Shown in pieces: positions 12,601 to 25,200 of a DNA stretch of 64,000 nucleotides. Each line of letters begins with the position of its first letter. Position 1 is the stretch's first letter. The DNA comes from Haliotis asinina (Eukaryota; Mollusca; Gastropoda; Lepetellida; Haliotidae). Under the pieces are notes generated by a model. The model was not told where the DNA came from, searched no databases, and worked only from the letters and a program-made list of their open reading frames with translations. The DNA lies in the NCBI RefSeq assembly GCF_037392515.1, contig NC_090285.1:5273501-5337500 (forward strand). The letters run 5' to 3'. Position numbers and translations under genes: made by a program.

Positions 12601-14382
12601 ATCAAACACATACAACAGACATCAGGCGTGTAAAGGCATGGAACACCGTATAATGTTTACATTACTGCTGTTTAGTAGCCTACGTCTCATTACCAGTGTT
12701 ATCATGACGTGTTGTTGCTCTAGCATAACGAATTCGACATGACACTGCCACAAAAGCAAGTCAATGTTTAATTCTCATGCAGTATAGCCCTGTGAACTAA
12801 CACAGTCAACGGTTAAAGATTCAGGCGATATCCATGGGCTTAGTTTGTTTGGGCCGGTCTACCGGGTGTCCCTACTCGGTGCAGAAGTAGGTCAAGGTGA
12901 TCTGATGAAACTACTCACACGCTTACACACAACCAATCCTAACGGTGAATAACGATACTGTTTACCGTACGCTATGGTGTGGGGCAGGTCAACCATTGTG
13001 AAAGTTTACGCCGGGTTATTCCCTCTTTCATAATGCAAGACACACTACCTTATGCTGGTTGTCGATTCAGGCGCATTTGAAATTCGGTCATGTTTCATGT
13101 CTGAGTATCAGTCGGCACAGCAACTTATAATTTGGCGTTTATTATTTGCACTGTGTGTTAGGGGACAAACCCTCATTAACAAAGGCAAATATTTTGTATT
13201 GGGGTCATCTGTTCCTGTTCAGAAGAATGACAAAATGGTTTGAAGAGAGGTTTGTCAATGTCCGATCTGATCTTATGACTTGAGTGCCTGTCCGGAGAAC
13301 GGAACCCCGGGTTTCGAGGTCGCATCACACTGAACGACGCAAACAAGTCGAGCGTGTTCCATCCCTTTAACGCGGAGCATCAGTGTTATTGCATGACTCG
13401 AATGGGGTTCGAACCACTGCCGTTCCGCTCTCGCTCACAATGTCTTCTCGAACACAATTACTGGATCTAGCAGGTGTAATGAAAGACCTCAGTTTGGTCA
13501 TGTATATTGTCAATGTTCTTAGTCCATACCTATTTACAGCCCGTGATACGCCTGGGACATCACCTTCACATGAAGGACACCACCTCCACCAAGAAGATAA
13601 GCCACAAATGCAAGTGTTACAGTTTCCACAAATCTTTCTCGACACGCCCTCTTTGCCTTCATATATCTTTGGCTCCGAATTTGTCCCTATGTATCATATA
13701 AGAAACGCCCTCTAATCCGACACCCCTCATTTGCGACACTCAAATCCGGTCCCAAAATATGTTCTTAGTGCCAACTGACATTGTATTTTCAAGAGACAAT
13801 TTTCTAGATTGCTATTCAAACAAACAATTCCTTGTTCAAAGATTGATTCATAGATTGGTGAAATCTATCACATGTTATATAATTGCTTGTAATAACTTTC
13901 CAAAAACTGCCGCCCACCGACATGTTTCACAGAACGATGTTAGTTTAGAGAAAGTCTGCTGTAGTATTCACTGGTAAATTTGAAGCCAAGCTAAAATTGG
14001 AAATGTTATCAAAACGTTACCTTTCCGAAGACAGTCTCCAAGACTTTGGAAGCTAAAGGTTTCAATATATAACTATTGCACCATCTCCATTCTCCTTCAC
14101 GTTTGCTGAGTGCATATTTTATATTGCCCGACAGTTTATAACACACACTTTTACACGACATTTGGTCCAACAAACCTACTTGGAGAACGGGTATTTGAGC
14201 AATCAGTTGATGTTGATGAGGAAGCAGCAGAATTCATAGCATTCTAAAACCATTTATTGGTTATATCAATTTTCACAAGAGTGAAAAGTCTAAATAATAT
14301 TATTTAATAGTATTATTTAATAAACAAATCTTAGCTCAGTGAAACATATTTGTTTCGGGCAATATGTAAGCACGATATCAGT

Positions 14383-14403
14383 GGGGGTGTGGGGTGGGGT
14401 GGG
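14383..14403 (+). other. G-quadruplex motif
   Basis: Four runs of at least three G (5, 4, 4, 3) separated by TGT, T and T: the shortest-loop class of G-quadruplex motif. It lies about 1 kb downstream of the stop of transporter copy 1, in a gene-free area. Confidence 0.7.
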
Positions 14404-15435
14404 ATGACATTTCCTTGTACATCGAACTACAATGAACGGTTGAATAGAGATAGGTAACAATCATAACGCAAAATATAATTGTGCATCATGCGTTATTGTT
14501 CAGCAACTTACCTAACAATTTCTCTGACACAACCCGTGCCTGAGACAATGACACAAAGAGACACTCTCAGTTTGCAGTTTGCAACACGCCGACATTCATC
14601 TGAAGCAGTGATACGCACGGGTCCGATTATTTTGTGAGCACCATCGATTTGGGATAATATATATCTCGGCACCGGCTTCGAGAATTACACAGCAGTGAAA
14701 GAGGGTCATCTTGGCATGAATGAAGGTAGAATACTATATGGTACAGTATGTTGACACGTGTTATACACGTGTTGATGATAACGTTGTACACGCGTTGTTG
14801 ACATTGTTACATAACTTCGCTTTTCAGAACACCATTCAGCTTTATATCTCGAGATGCTGTCTTGTTTCCTGACGCCAGGGTGTATTTAGTGCTTGAGGAT
14901 GACCTGAAAGGAATGAAGAATTTGTATATTTATAGTGATGTCGACTCACTGTCAGCTCAAATAAACGTAGTTAGCAATCGCGTAAGTTGGTACACAAGCA
15001 TTTCATAATAACTGCCCGTCCTTGGTTTATCCTGGTTATATCGTAGTAAAACATGTTCCGGGTTCTTCAAATCTCCAATTCTTATTTCGATAATATCTAA
15101 CTTCATAAATATTGATACCTCCATCTGGATTTCAGTTTAACAAATTCATAAGAACTTTTGGGGGGAGGTTGAATATGATTTTCGAAATACTAGCACTCAT
15201 GAAAATTCATTAACATGCATTTGTCCGTTCAATATTACTTTGTTGCTTTGATTCTATCCATATAAACTGATATGAAGATCACATAAATATAATGATTTGT
15301 CGTTTCCTTTACCAACAATGACTAAAATTTAGTTATTACAGCGTTTTAGAGTCAACGTATACGTCAGTATACACGCATACAGACATCATCATCAAACACC
15401 CCCCTTCTACATTCCTCCTGTAGATAAGAAAACAC

Positions 15436-17178
15436 CTACTTTCCGAAAGCTTCGGCATCTTCAATACTTTCAGGTAGCGTTGTATTCAGGGTCTCCGGAA
15501 GTAAAAGGGAGAGACCTCCGGCCGCCACGCACAACACACCGATCACAATGAGTGGCAGTGCTACCTGGAGGTCGCCGCCAATGAGAAGGCCCTTAAACAC
15601 AGAATACCAAGAATTCTACAATGACTTCAGTAAAAAAAGATTGCGATTGGTTAATTAAATGTCATTCAGAGGCCTATGATCACGCAATATGCCTCTGATT
15701 TTCCAACACAATACGCATTTTCTACACTCTTAACGCGATTATGGTAGAATGAAGTAAACGTACTGTGTTCTTGACAGTGAAAGTATAACACATATAGTTT
15801 TTATAACTGTTTAACGTCATATGACCATAGTTTAGTCTGTCATGCAGACCCTGAAGCAAATACATGTATATCCAAGAAAGTCCACACAAGTCTGGAAAAT
15901 GTGACAAGTCTAGATTTCCACAGTTCCTGAAAACGAAGAAAGTCTCAGGGCTCTCATTCATGACATATTTCATTGTTGTGTTTTTTTCACTCTGAACATA
16001 TTTTCTGTAAAATTTGTTCATTTCAGAGACTAATTAGTCTTACCATAGTTATCGGCACTACAATATGAGTATTCTTTTTTCGTCATGTTTATTTCTCGGA
16101 ATAATTGCAGTGGTTCTGTTCTTTATGGGTTTATATTTGCAATTTAATTATTCCTCGATTGTCAATTTGTCAAATATGTGATGTTGCGATACTGTTTTTC
16201 ACGCGTAACATCTGAAAATGACTGGAGTATATTGTTGTTACACAAAATGACGCGCAGTGGCTCACCTTTTTAGCTATTTCACGAAATGACTGAAATTCTT
16301 CGTCACTTCATGAAATGACTGATTTCATAATCTGACTGTAACATATATACCGTGATTATCAACTTCCATAAAATGTGGCAGAAACAGTAGAAGTAGACAA
16401 ATATTTAGCCATGAGTTTATAAGAAGTAAAAGTCAAGTAAAGAGTAAAGACGAGTAAGAATAAGACGTAAAATGCACGCTGCTCACTAGATCAGCAATGT
16501 AGGGCGAGGTCATTCCGCCTATCTTCCCACAAGTAGAGCTGGCGCCCACGCCGGAGTTGCGTACAACGGTGGGCAAGAGTTCGGCAGAAAAGACGTAGAT
16601 TATGGCGAACGCAGCTGACACTCCGAGCTTGCCGACCATTGAAAGCAGGATGGTGACCCACATGGGTGCTAGGACATTATTAACACTAGTCGTTAGTACT
16701 GACCGGTTTCAAGCGTTATTCAATATATTTATTGATGTCACAATTGTGTAAACCATATCTTATATACAAACTGGTACCATCATTACTAGTAGATGCTTGC
16801 GATTTATCACAGATCAGGTCATTTGATCAAACATTTTCATTTGACGAAAACAGGTTACGTTGTGTTATTCACTGCATCATTGTGCAAAGGTAAAAAAATC
16901 AAAGCAGTTGGGGGTGAGTTTAGTTTTGTACCGCATCCAGCAGTCTTCCAGTTTTATGACAGCGATCTGTAAATATCTGTGTCTGGAAGAGATGATCCAG
17001 AGATCAACATCATAAGTATCGATCTGCACAAACCGGGAACCGATGACTTGTCCACCAAGTCAGCGAGCCTGACCACCGAGTCCCGTTAGTCGACTCTTAC
17101 GACACGCACGGGTAACTGAAGATACATTCAAACCCGGACCTTCACGGGATAAAGCAGTTGGGAGAGAAAAGTCTTCAT

Positions 17179-17249
<71 letters not shown>

Positions 17250-20200
17250 CAACCTGCATATATAACTGGGAACAGCACCACCACACACGCCAACCCTCCC
17301 ACTAACATACTGGTGCAGTGGAACAGCTTCCTTCCAACCCTGTCCATCAGCAGTATACACGCCACGTACGACGCCGTCTCCACGATGCTGGCAATGGTGT
17401 AGTTGAGGTAAATGTCGCCGCTCAGGTTCTGCACATTAAGCCCAAGACCGTAGTACGCTATGTTCACGACAAACCTGAAACAGGAAACGATCAGGAGCGA
17501 TTATCTACATGTAAAGACGAACTGACGACAACAGACAGTTTGGGAAAGTGTGTGTGTACGTACGTGAAAGAGACCCAAACCTTGGAAGAAGGAATTGTTT
17601 GTCTTGGGATCTGTGCTAGGATAATCCTGCGATGAAATTACATCAACCTGTTCTACAGCTTGTTGTGGTGTCTCAGGTTACCATGACGTCACAAGCAGGC
17701 TACAAATACTTACTGGCCTTACGACAATGTGTCTTTTGAAACCAAACACATGAAGAGTCGTCGATAAAACTTTTGAACCTGAATTGATTCGGGTAGATGT
17801 TTGATATTAAAACACACAAGTGAGATTCTATTTCAAAATGTTAGTAGCTATTGGAAAAATGTGAAAATACAACACGTTACTGTTGACTATGAAACTGCTA
17901 CTCCCATGTTGCATGCGGATGTCATGCGCACCTGACCAGATCCGGGATCATAAACATGACTTCAGTCTGAGAGTTGCTTAATATCTCATTTTGATCTTAA
18001 GTAAAAAATGTCTTAATCTGAGTGCCACGTACATTTGTAGTCTTAAAACTTAATACAGAGGTAATTTTTGTCTTAACCAAGTCAGTGAGGTTGACCACCC
18101 GATCCCGTCGCCTCTTACGACAAGCATAGTCGCCTTTTATGGCAAGCCTGGGTTGCTGAAGGCCTATTCTACCCCGGTACCTTCACGGGTTTTGCAACTT
18201 GTAGGACAACATTGAAGGAAAGAGCGCATTCCCCAAAACGATAGGAATAGATTCAACCCTCTAGATTGTTAGGGATAAAGAACTTTCTAGTACTATCGTT
18301 TCAGAAGAGAAACAATATTTCTAGTATGTGTTCTCAATGAACAAACTGTGAGATCTCTCAGCCTTCCGCTTCTGCTGCGGGTCCTAACAGTTCGCAGCAT
18401 TGTTTACACGCATGAATTAATCATATCCCCTTTCTGTGACATTGGAGAAAAAAATAAGTAACTTTTAAACAGATACGTAGAATCCCATCATCACTTTAAT
18501 GAGTTTAACAATTGAAGCTATTTTCGGAAGATCTTAGCGAGGGTTTCAGAATGCATTTGCCAATGTTGCAGATGCATAATAATCTTTGTTAAGATGTATG
18601 TTCAATAACATAGAAAATATCTAGAATTTAGAAAATAGAAATATGATATCGTTATCATTGTACCAAACCCGAAACTTGGACCCAGCAGTTATGTTTCATT
18701 CAGTAATTACACTGGAGAAAATAATGCATAAATTTATTTCACTTTCCATATTTTTTGTCTTACATAAAAATATACAAATATCATCTACACGCATGTTTTA
18801 AAATTGTAATAAGAAAAACAAAACAAAACAAAAATACAAAAATAGAATATCTGTTATTTGACCTTACCTGATAGAAGTTGAATTTGAAAGACTTAATGGT
18901 TAAAGTTTATGGTTTAAAGAAAGTTGATAATGGTAATAACATTCACTGCACCAGGGATAAAAGTGTCATTTGACAATAAAGTATTCTCCTCAATGATGAG
19001 TGGTCGGACATCTTAAAATTGTCATGGCAACTGTCTTAGTCTTAAGATTATTTCTAGTCTTAACATTTTTTGTGCTATTCAAATTTTCGACTCTTTCCAT
19101 GAACGTGGGACGTGTTGTGAAATACTCGTACTAATTCATTGTTGAATGCCTGTGATGTCGCATCAGATATATTATATCATATTTGTTTCATCTTTATAAA
19201 CATCTTATAAGTTGTTTATATATACTAATCATTAACAATGGGTCAAATAATACAGGGTAAATATATAGCACATGCACATGAGTTGATAAACGTGGCACAT
19301 CGTGACATACAGACAAAAGGTTCCAACAGCAAACATAAAGACAACAGGGCTTATCAATCCTAGCCCTATGAGATCATGCGTTGTCATAAAGAAGAACGGC
19401 CATAAAACCACGCATAGCTTGCAGGAATGGTACTACCATAGGAGCCAGTATCTCGTCTCAAAAAATGTGTCCGGTGAGATTACCGTCGACTACGTACACC
19501 GGAGTACATCCAGCAGGAGTTCTCCGCCCAAACCATGACGGTACTCCTTTATATCCTTACATTGTTAACATTGAAGTGTTCTGTCTGATGACCTGCTGCG
19601 TTAGTGAATCATTTACTTAATTACAGTTCCTTTCATCTCGAACTGCCGTGAGACTGGGGCGACCTGACACTGGATTTAACCAAGTTGCAAAAGGCCTAAA
19701 GTCTGACCCCTTTCAGCAAGTGTTAAAACACCCGTCTCATTTCAGATACGATTTCAAATAGCCAACAGAACAGTGAACAACGGTGAAAAAACAAAATCAT
19801 GTCATTTCAACGTAACAAGTGTGTTTTCTTTGGAAGCTACACTTGCGGAAAGTAATACTTCAGGTCAACAGCCATGGCAATATATATAGATAACAGAATA
19901 GTATGCATATTTCTTACAAGGATATGATTGAAGGAAGCTGGGGAAGCTGGTATTTCCCAACTTACTACTAACGTAATCGGGATTTGAGATGATTATTGCT
20001 ATTTGATTTTCTTCTCCCCGCATAATGTAATTATATCGTATATTACATGCCAGTTGAAGAAAATGATGAGTGTTCTGTTCCTGATGACCCTTGAGGTGAA
20101 CAGCTGAGTAAACTTTCCCCGGTCTCCCTCATCGACGGTCAGCTCAGCCAACATGGAGGCCGGAAGTTCTACTCCGTTTATCTTTGCCGCTTTCTGAATA

Positions 20201-22220
20201 ATGACTTCCGCTTCCGCTTTCCGACCACGTGACAACAACCACCTTGGGGACTCTGGAATCAGCCTTAAGAAGTAACATTAGGCGTAGCTGAAGTCTAGTG
20301 AGTGTATGAGTACCACATCGGCATTATTTCAATCATATCGTTACTTAGAATAGTAACACTTTTGTAACACATGTTATAGTTAATACATTCTAGACAATGA
20401 AAACACCCTGGATAACACAGACATGGATGTAAAACTAACATGTTGAACTACATACAATACAATTTATAGCCACGCCACGCCAACAACTGCAGGCAGAAAG
20501 CCATACTGAGGACCATCAGGACTTTTGCAGTACATTTGCTTCCTGCAACGACCATACTCTATGTACACCATCATTTCAGCGACTGTGCTATTTATCTGTT
20601 TAAGAATGGAAATGTCGAGAACATTGACGTGATTCATATACCTTGGGGGTTATTATACATATAGTCTATGTTGGTCTGAATTCCTCTAATAGACTGATAA
20701 CAGAGAACTTGATCCATTGATTACATGTTTTGTGTCATGAGTAGTAAATGCAGAAAACTATTCAAATGAACATAATGAACATAGATGTAGAATTATTTAC
20801 TATAGCACTGACCTCTTTAACTGTACTTTCTGTGGTATATACACATATATTCATTTGTGTATTAACACAATTTAAGATAAGTACTTCAACGGGTGCTGAT
20901 TCAGTTTGTTAAACCCTAGAATGAAAGTCGTTCATTCCGTTTCTGTGAAGTTGGATTTGACCTGGCTTGGGAATAATGAACTCAGAAGAAAACGAACCAC
21001 CAAAATCCAAACAAGAGAGCGGAAGGCACTGAGATGACGAGCTGTAATGTCTTCCAGTAGCGGAGGGCGTACGCAGCCGCCCCAAGGAGAAACATGCCCA
21101 CACTCCAGAACAGCTGGACACCTACTCCGGCCAGCACTCGCTTAGATGGACCAACCATCTCAAGACCTTAAATCAGGAGAGAGCGTGGCATATCATCTCG
21201 GATAACGTCACGTGTTAATGCATTTCTGATTTATTTACAGATAGTCTCCCAACACAACTGAGTAGTCTAAATGCTACTGGCAGATAATAGACTCATGCAT
21301 GTTTTTGTTTCATTTTCGTAAACGTATCGGACGAGTGTAAGAGAAAAAGAAGTTCAATATCTCTATTTACCGACTGGCAATGGTTTGACGTGTTAGAGAC
21401 GCGCAAGTTTGGAATATGTTTAAAACACCCATTGACCCTGCTGAGCAGAATTGTTCTTTTTCAAATCGTATTTGAAATGTACAGTTTTTAGTTAAATGTA
21501 CGCTGTATTAGTTGAAGCGCTTAGTAGTACTGTTTGCAATTTGGAATAATGAAATGCTGGCCAAAGCATAAGAAACGCTAAGGTACCAGTTTCACGGGTA
21601 CTTTGAATGCACTTCACTGTGTTCCAACAGGGTGTATGGATGAACTTTTGATACCAGCTTGTGACCTTTGATATTGAAGTCCAAATCATTTGGATTCAAT
21701 TCAGCTTTTATAATCACGAACATATGTTTGTACTGCATTGTAGAGAATATGTTAGCCTATTTTGTTATCGATGAGGTGGAAATAGATTGGCCTGTAAGAT
21801 GTCCTAAAAGTCGGTATCATTTCAAATAACATGTCCCTCGAAACATACTTTCTATACCTGCAAGAGTTATGTCCCTTCGAATATCGCCTGCCACAACAGT
21901 TATAACACCAAATCGAAGTCTCCACTGATATTTTAGATATTTAGGTGTCTTTTCTTGTCATAGTGTATTTTATTGTTTTAACCAATTTATGAACGTATAT
22001 TTAATACAACAACAATAATATTCAATGTCTCACGCAAACTCGTTTTAATCGAGCGTTTTAAGGACTATTGTGCTGTTTGCTGAATAGGCCATACGTGACA
22101 GCGTAAATTCGGGCATATGGATGCAGACTGACTCTCGACCAGCCGAATTAATTCTTTCTGGACACACACACACGCACACACACACGCGCACACACACACA
22201 CACACATCTATCTCACACAC

Positions 22221-22272
<52 letters not shown>

Positions 22273-25200
22273 AATGCTGCATTAAGCAACAACCACTTAC
22301 ACGCCACTTACCAAGCACGAATGCAATCATGAACAAAGACGTGGAGGAGAGGGCGTTGATAGCACGGATGACGATGAACACGTAAATGTTGGGACTGAAT
22401 GACGTCACTATTGCCGAGATCGCCTGCAGCGCGACGCTGATGAAAAATGTTATTTTTCGTCCAATACTGAAAGAAACAATGATGAAAAGTGTTTGTGTTG
22501 TTTACTGCCGCACCCAGGAAGATTCCCGCTACATGGCAGCCTGTAAATACTCGAGTGTATATCAGAGAGTCCAGTGTTGAACAGCATGAACACAGCACGA
22601 TTTACGGTACTGGCACACGATGGAGAGTGTCCGCCAATCTATGTCAGCAAGCCTGACCACCCGATTCCGTCAGTCGCCTCTTACGACAAGCAGTGGTTGC
22701 TGAAAACCTTCTCTGTTCATGATGTTCACATATCAAGAAAAAGGAGACTCACTGATCAGACACGAATCCCATAACAAAAGCGCCAACAAGACTTCCAGCA
22801 AACACCGCCATGTTGGAATGCGCTCGGAGGATACGCTTGTCACAGACAATATTGAACTGAAATACAGATACAAATTCCAAAGTTACCGATTTAATTTCTC
22901 ATCGTATCTCCGTCGCACAAGACAACAGGATCGTACAACAGGACCATGCCAAGGTACAATAACTGATAGATATACCTAACAGATCGAACAGACTTATGTG
23001 CCTGGTGGGGGTTGGGAGTTGTACCCTTATTAACTTCTGTTTGCATACTCACATGTAGTGAAGGAACTATCTCTAAAAACATTTCCGTAGCATGACAACT
23101 ACTGCATGCTTTCATGAATGTACATTTCAGGAATAGGTATAATGAGTAGTGCTTGTTTGCCCGCTTATACCTAGCGGGGGATCCACCTTATAATTACATG
23201 TTCAGGCGCATATACCAATCAGGTGTAAGGGCAATAAATGCTTGCCGTTTGCCCGCTTATACCTAGCAGGAGTTCCCCTCATAGCTACATATTCATGCGC
23301 ATATACCAGTCAAGTGTAAGGACAATTAATGCTTGCCGTTTACACGCTTTTACCAAGTGGGATTTGCTGTTGCATGCTTGCATGCTTGTACCTATCAATG
23401 AAAGGTTTAACAAATGCTGCTTGTCTACAATCCCATTCCAAAACGGAGCTCCCAAACCACTAGACTTGCACGCTTGTTATGTAACGGGACTGAATCGTGT
23501 TAGCAAACATATGCTTTCTTGTTCCCAGCGTGACTACCCAAAGGCAATACTTGTACATTGCATCCCCTTTAACCCATGGATATCAACTGACTTCATCACG
23601 GGGTGGAAAGGTCGACATAAAGAAATGCCATTTACTGTGTACCTCCGTTATAACATTCTCTTGGAAATCCGAAGTGTCGTAGACCCATCTGCTGCACGTC
23701 TCAGTGTCGTTGCTATCGCCACTGTCGTTCATGGGAGTCTTGTATAGGAGGCATGATGAAAGCGTTAATTTACCGTCTTCTTTGACGTAAGGGATTGACT
23801 GGTTCACAAGCCTGTCATGACTCTCGCCTTGACTGTGGAATGTATCGTTTGGGGAGATGGCACATCTGTAGGTAGGTCAGAAAAAAACTTTCATTGAATC
23901 ACCATCAGTGTTAAAGCAGTGACCCATTGATATGACATTACATATGAGATATGAGATATGATGTGATGTGATATATACTTAGCACTTTGCTATATATCAA
24001 GCGGCAATTATGTTCAAAGTTGAGACTCTTCCAGAATTCCGTACGTGAAGAACCAACAAACACGAAACATATGTAATTAACAGGGTTGACGAATTAACAA
24101 GTTACTATTTTCTTGAAGCAGTATCGGGAGCAAGGATACTTGTTGTCTCCAACAACAAGCTGGCGATTAACGATGATGTATATGCATATGATTGGAGCAA
24201 TAAAACCGTAGTCAAAATAGGAAGACATCGAGACCACAGAGCTGGAGAGACCACGGGCTCACAGCAGCAGGCGACTACACATCTGGCGCGGATCCAAAGA
24301 GAGCATATTAATGTTTTAAAATTTTGTTCAAAATATAATATATGTTTCTTAGAGACTTGGACAAAACTGCTATCCATTTTAAAACCTTGTGTTTAGAACA
24401 CCAATGTTTTCAGTATATCAGAAACCGTGGCAGAATCAACGGATGTGTTGCAATGTACGTCACTAATTCGATTGTGAACACCTTTACCAGTCTGCGTGCA
24501 CACTGGACAGACTGTATAATTATTCCCCCAGTGTAATACCTTCTCCACGTCAGTCATATTTGTTAATGTGTATGTCACGAACTCAGAAGCATCTGCTTCC
24601 CCCGGGGAACACATCATGGGAAGGGACTTGTTGGACAGTAGACTACTTATCTTACGAGCAGAACACCCATCCTTTGTGTTGCTTGGTGACACAGAACAAT
24701 TTACACAGAACGATGTTTCACTGAAAATGATGTGTCTCATCTACCACTTGACGTTTTATGACAATGATTATTCTGACATGCAAGCATAAGATAGATAAAG
24801 ATGAAGTTGAGTTGTAAACGATGAAGGGAGACAACTATGTAGATGGTATAAATGCTTTTAACCACATATGTGAGTATTTGAAATTATTTTAAAGATTTTA
24901 ACTGGCTTTCTCTCAAATCACAATATGGAGAAATGTGAATATTGTATAGTTTGTAGTGAGTTTAAGAATGAATGGCGACCACCATTACAGACCAGGTAAT
25001 TTTACGGGCCACGAAAGTATGGTATGGCGCCGGGGGAAAATGGCATTCCCGTCGAACCCATAAACGACATACGTATAATACTACACCTCTAGTTATTGAA
25101 TAAGTTATTTAATAGAATCCTTGAAACAGTATGCGCCCCATTATAGTGAAAGGTAGGGTTAGTAGTACCTCTATATTGGACAGGGCTGTCCTAGGAAACT

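Larger units (their letters stand above)
7893..15435. other. gene-free region between P450 and transporter clusters
   Basis: 7.5 kb with no supported gene. It holds SINE pieces (11855, 12225, 12480), a (GTGA)n run near 9150-9165, the 22-bp minisatellite, the G-quadruplex motif, and from about 14600 the left end of the segmental duplication, including the 3' flank of transporter copy 1. A 92-110-codon pair of overlapping frames at 13367-13715 has no recognisable family. Confidence 0.6.

Noticed and set aside
13367-13715. Overlapping frames of 92-110 codons on both strands, one with several cysteines (CGNCNTCICGLSSWWRWCPS)
   Set aside because: Looks zinc-finger-like at first, but there is no regular spacing, no splice support and both strands are open; probably chance or an unknown repeat.
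17060-17360. Histidine-threonine repeat tail on the transporter frame
   Set aside because: Read-through of exon 7 into the (CA)n intron; the splice donor at 17253 ends the coding part.
23238-23747. 169-codon plus-strand frame
   Set aside because: It lies over the ~90-bp intronic repeats and antisense to exon 2 of transporter copy 1; no family resemblance.
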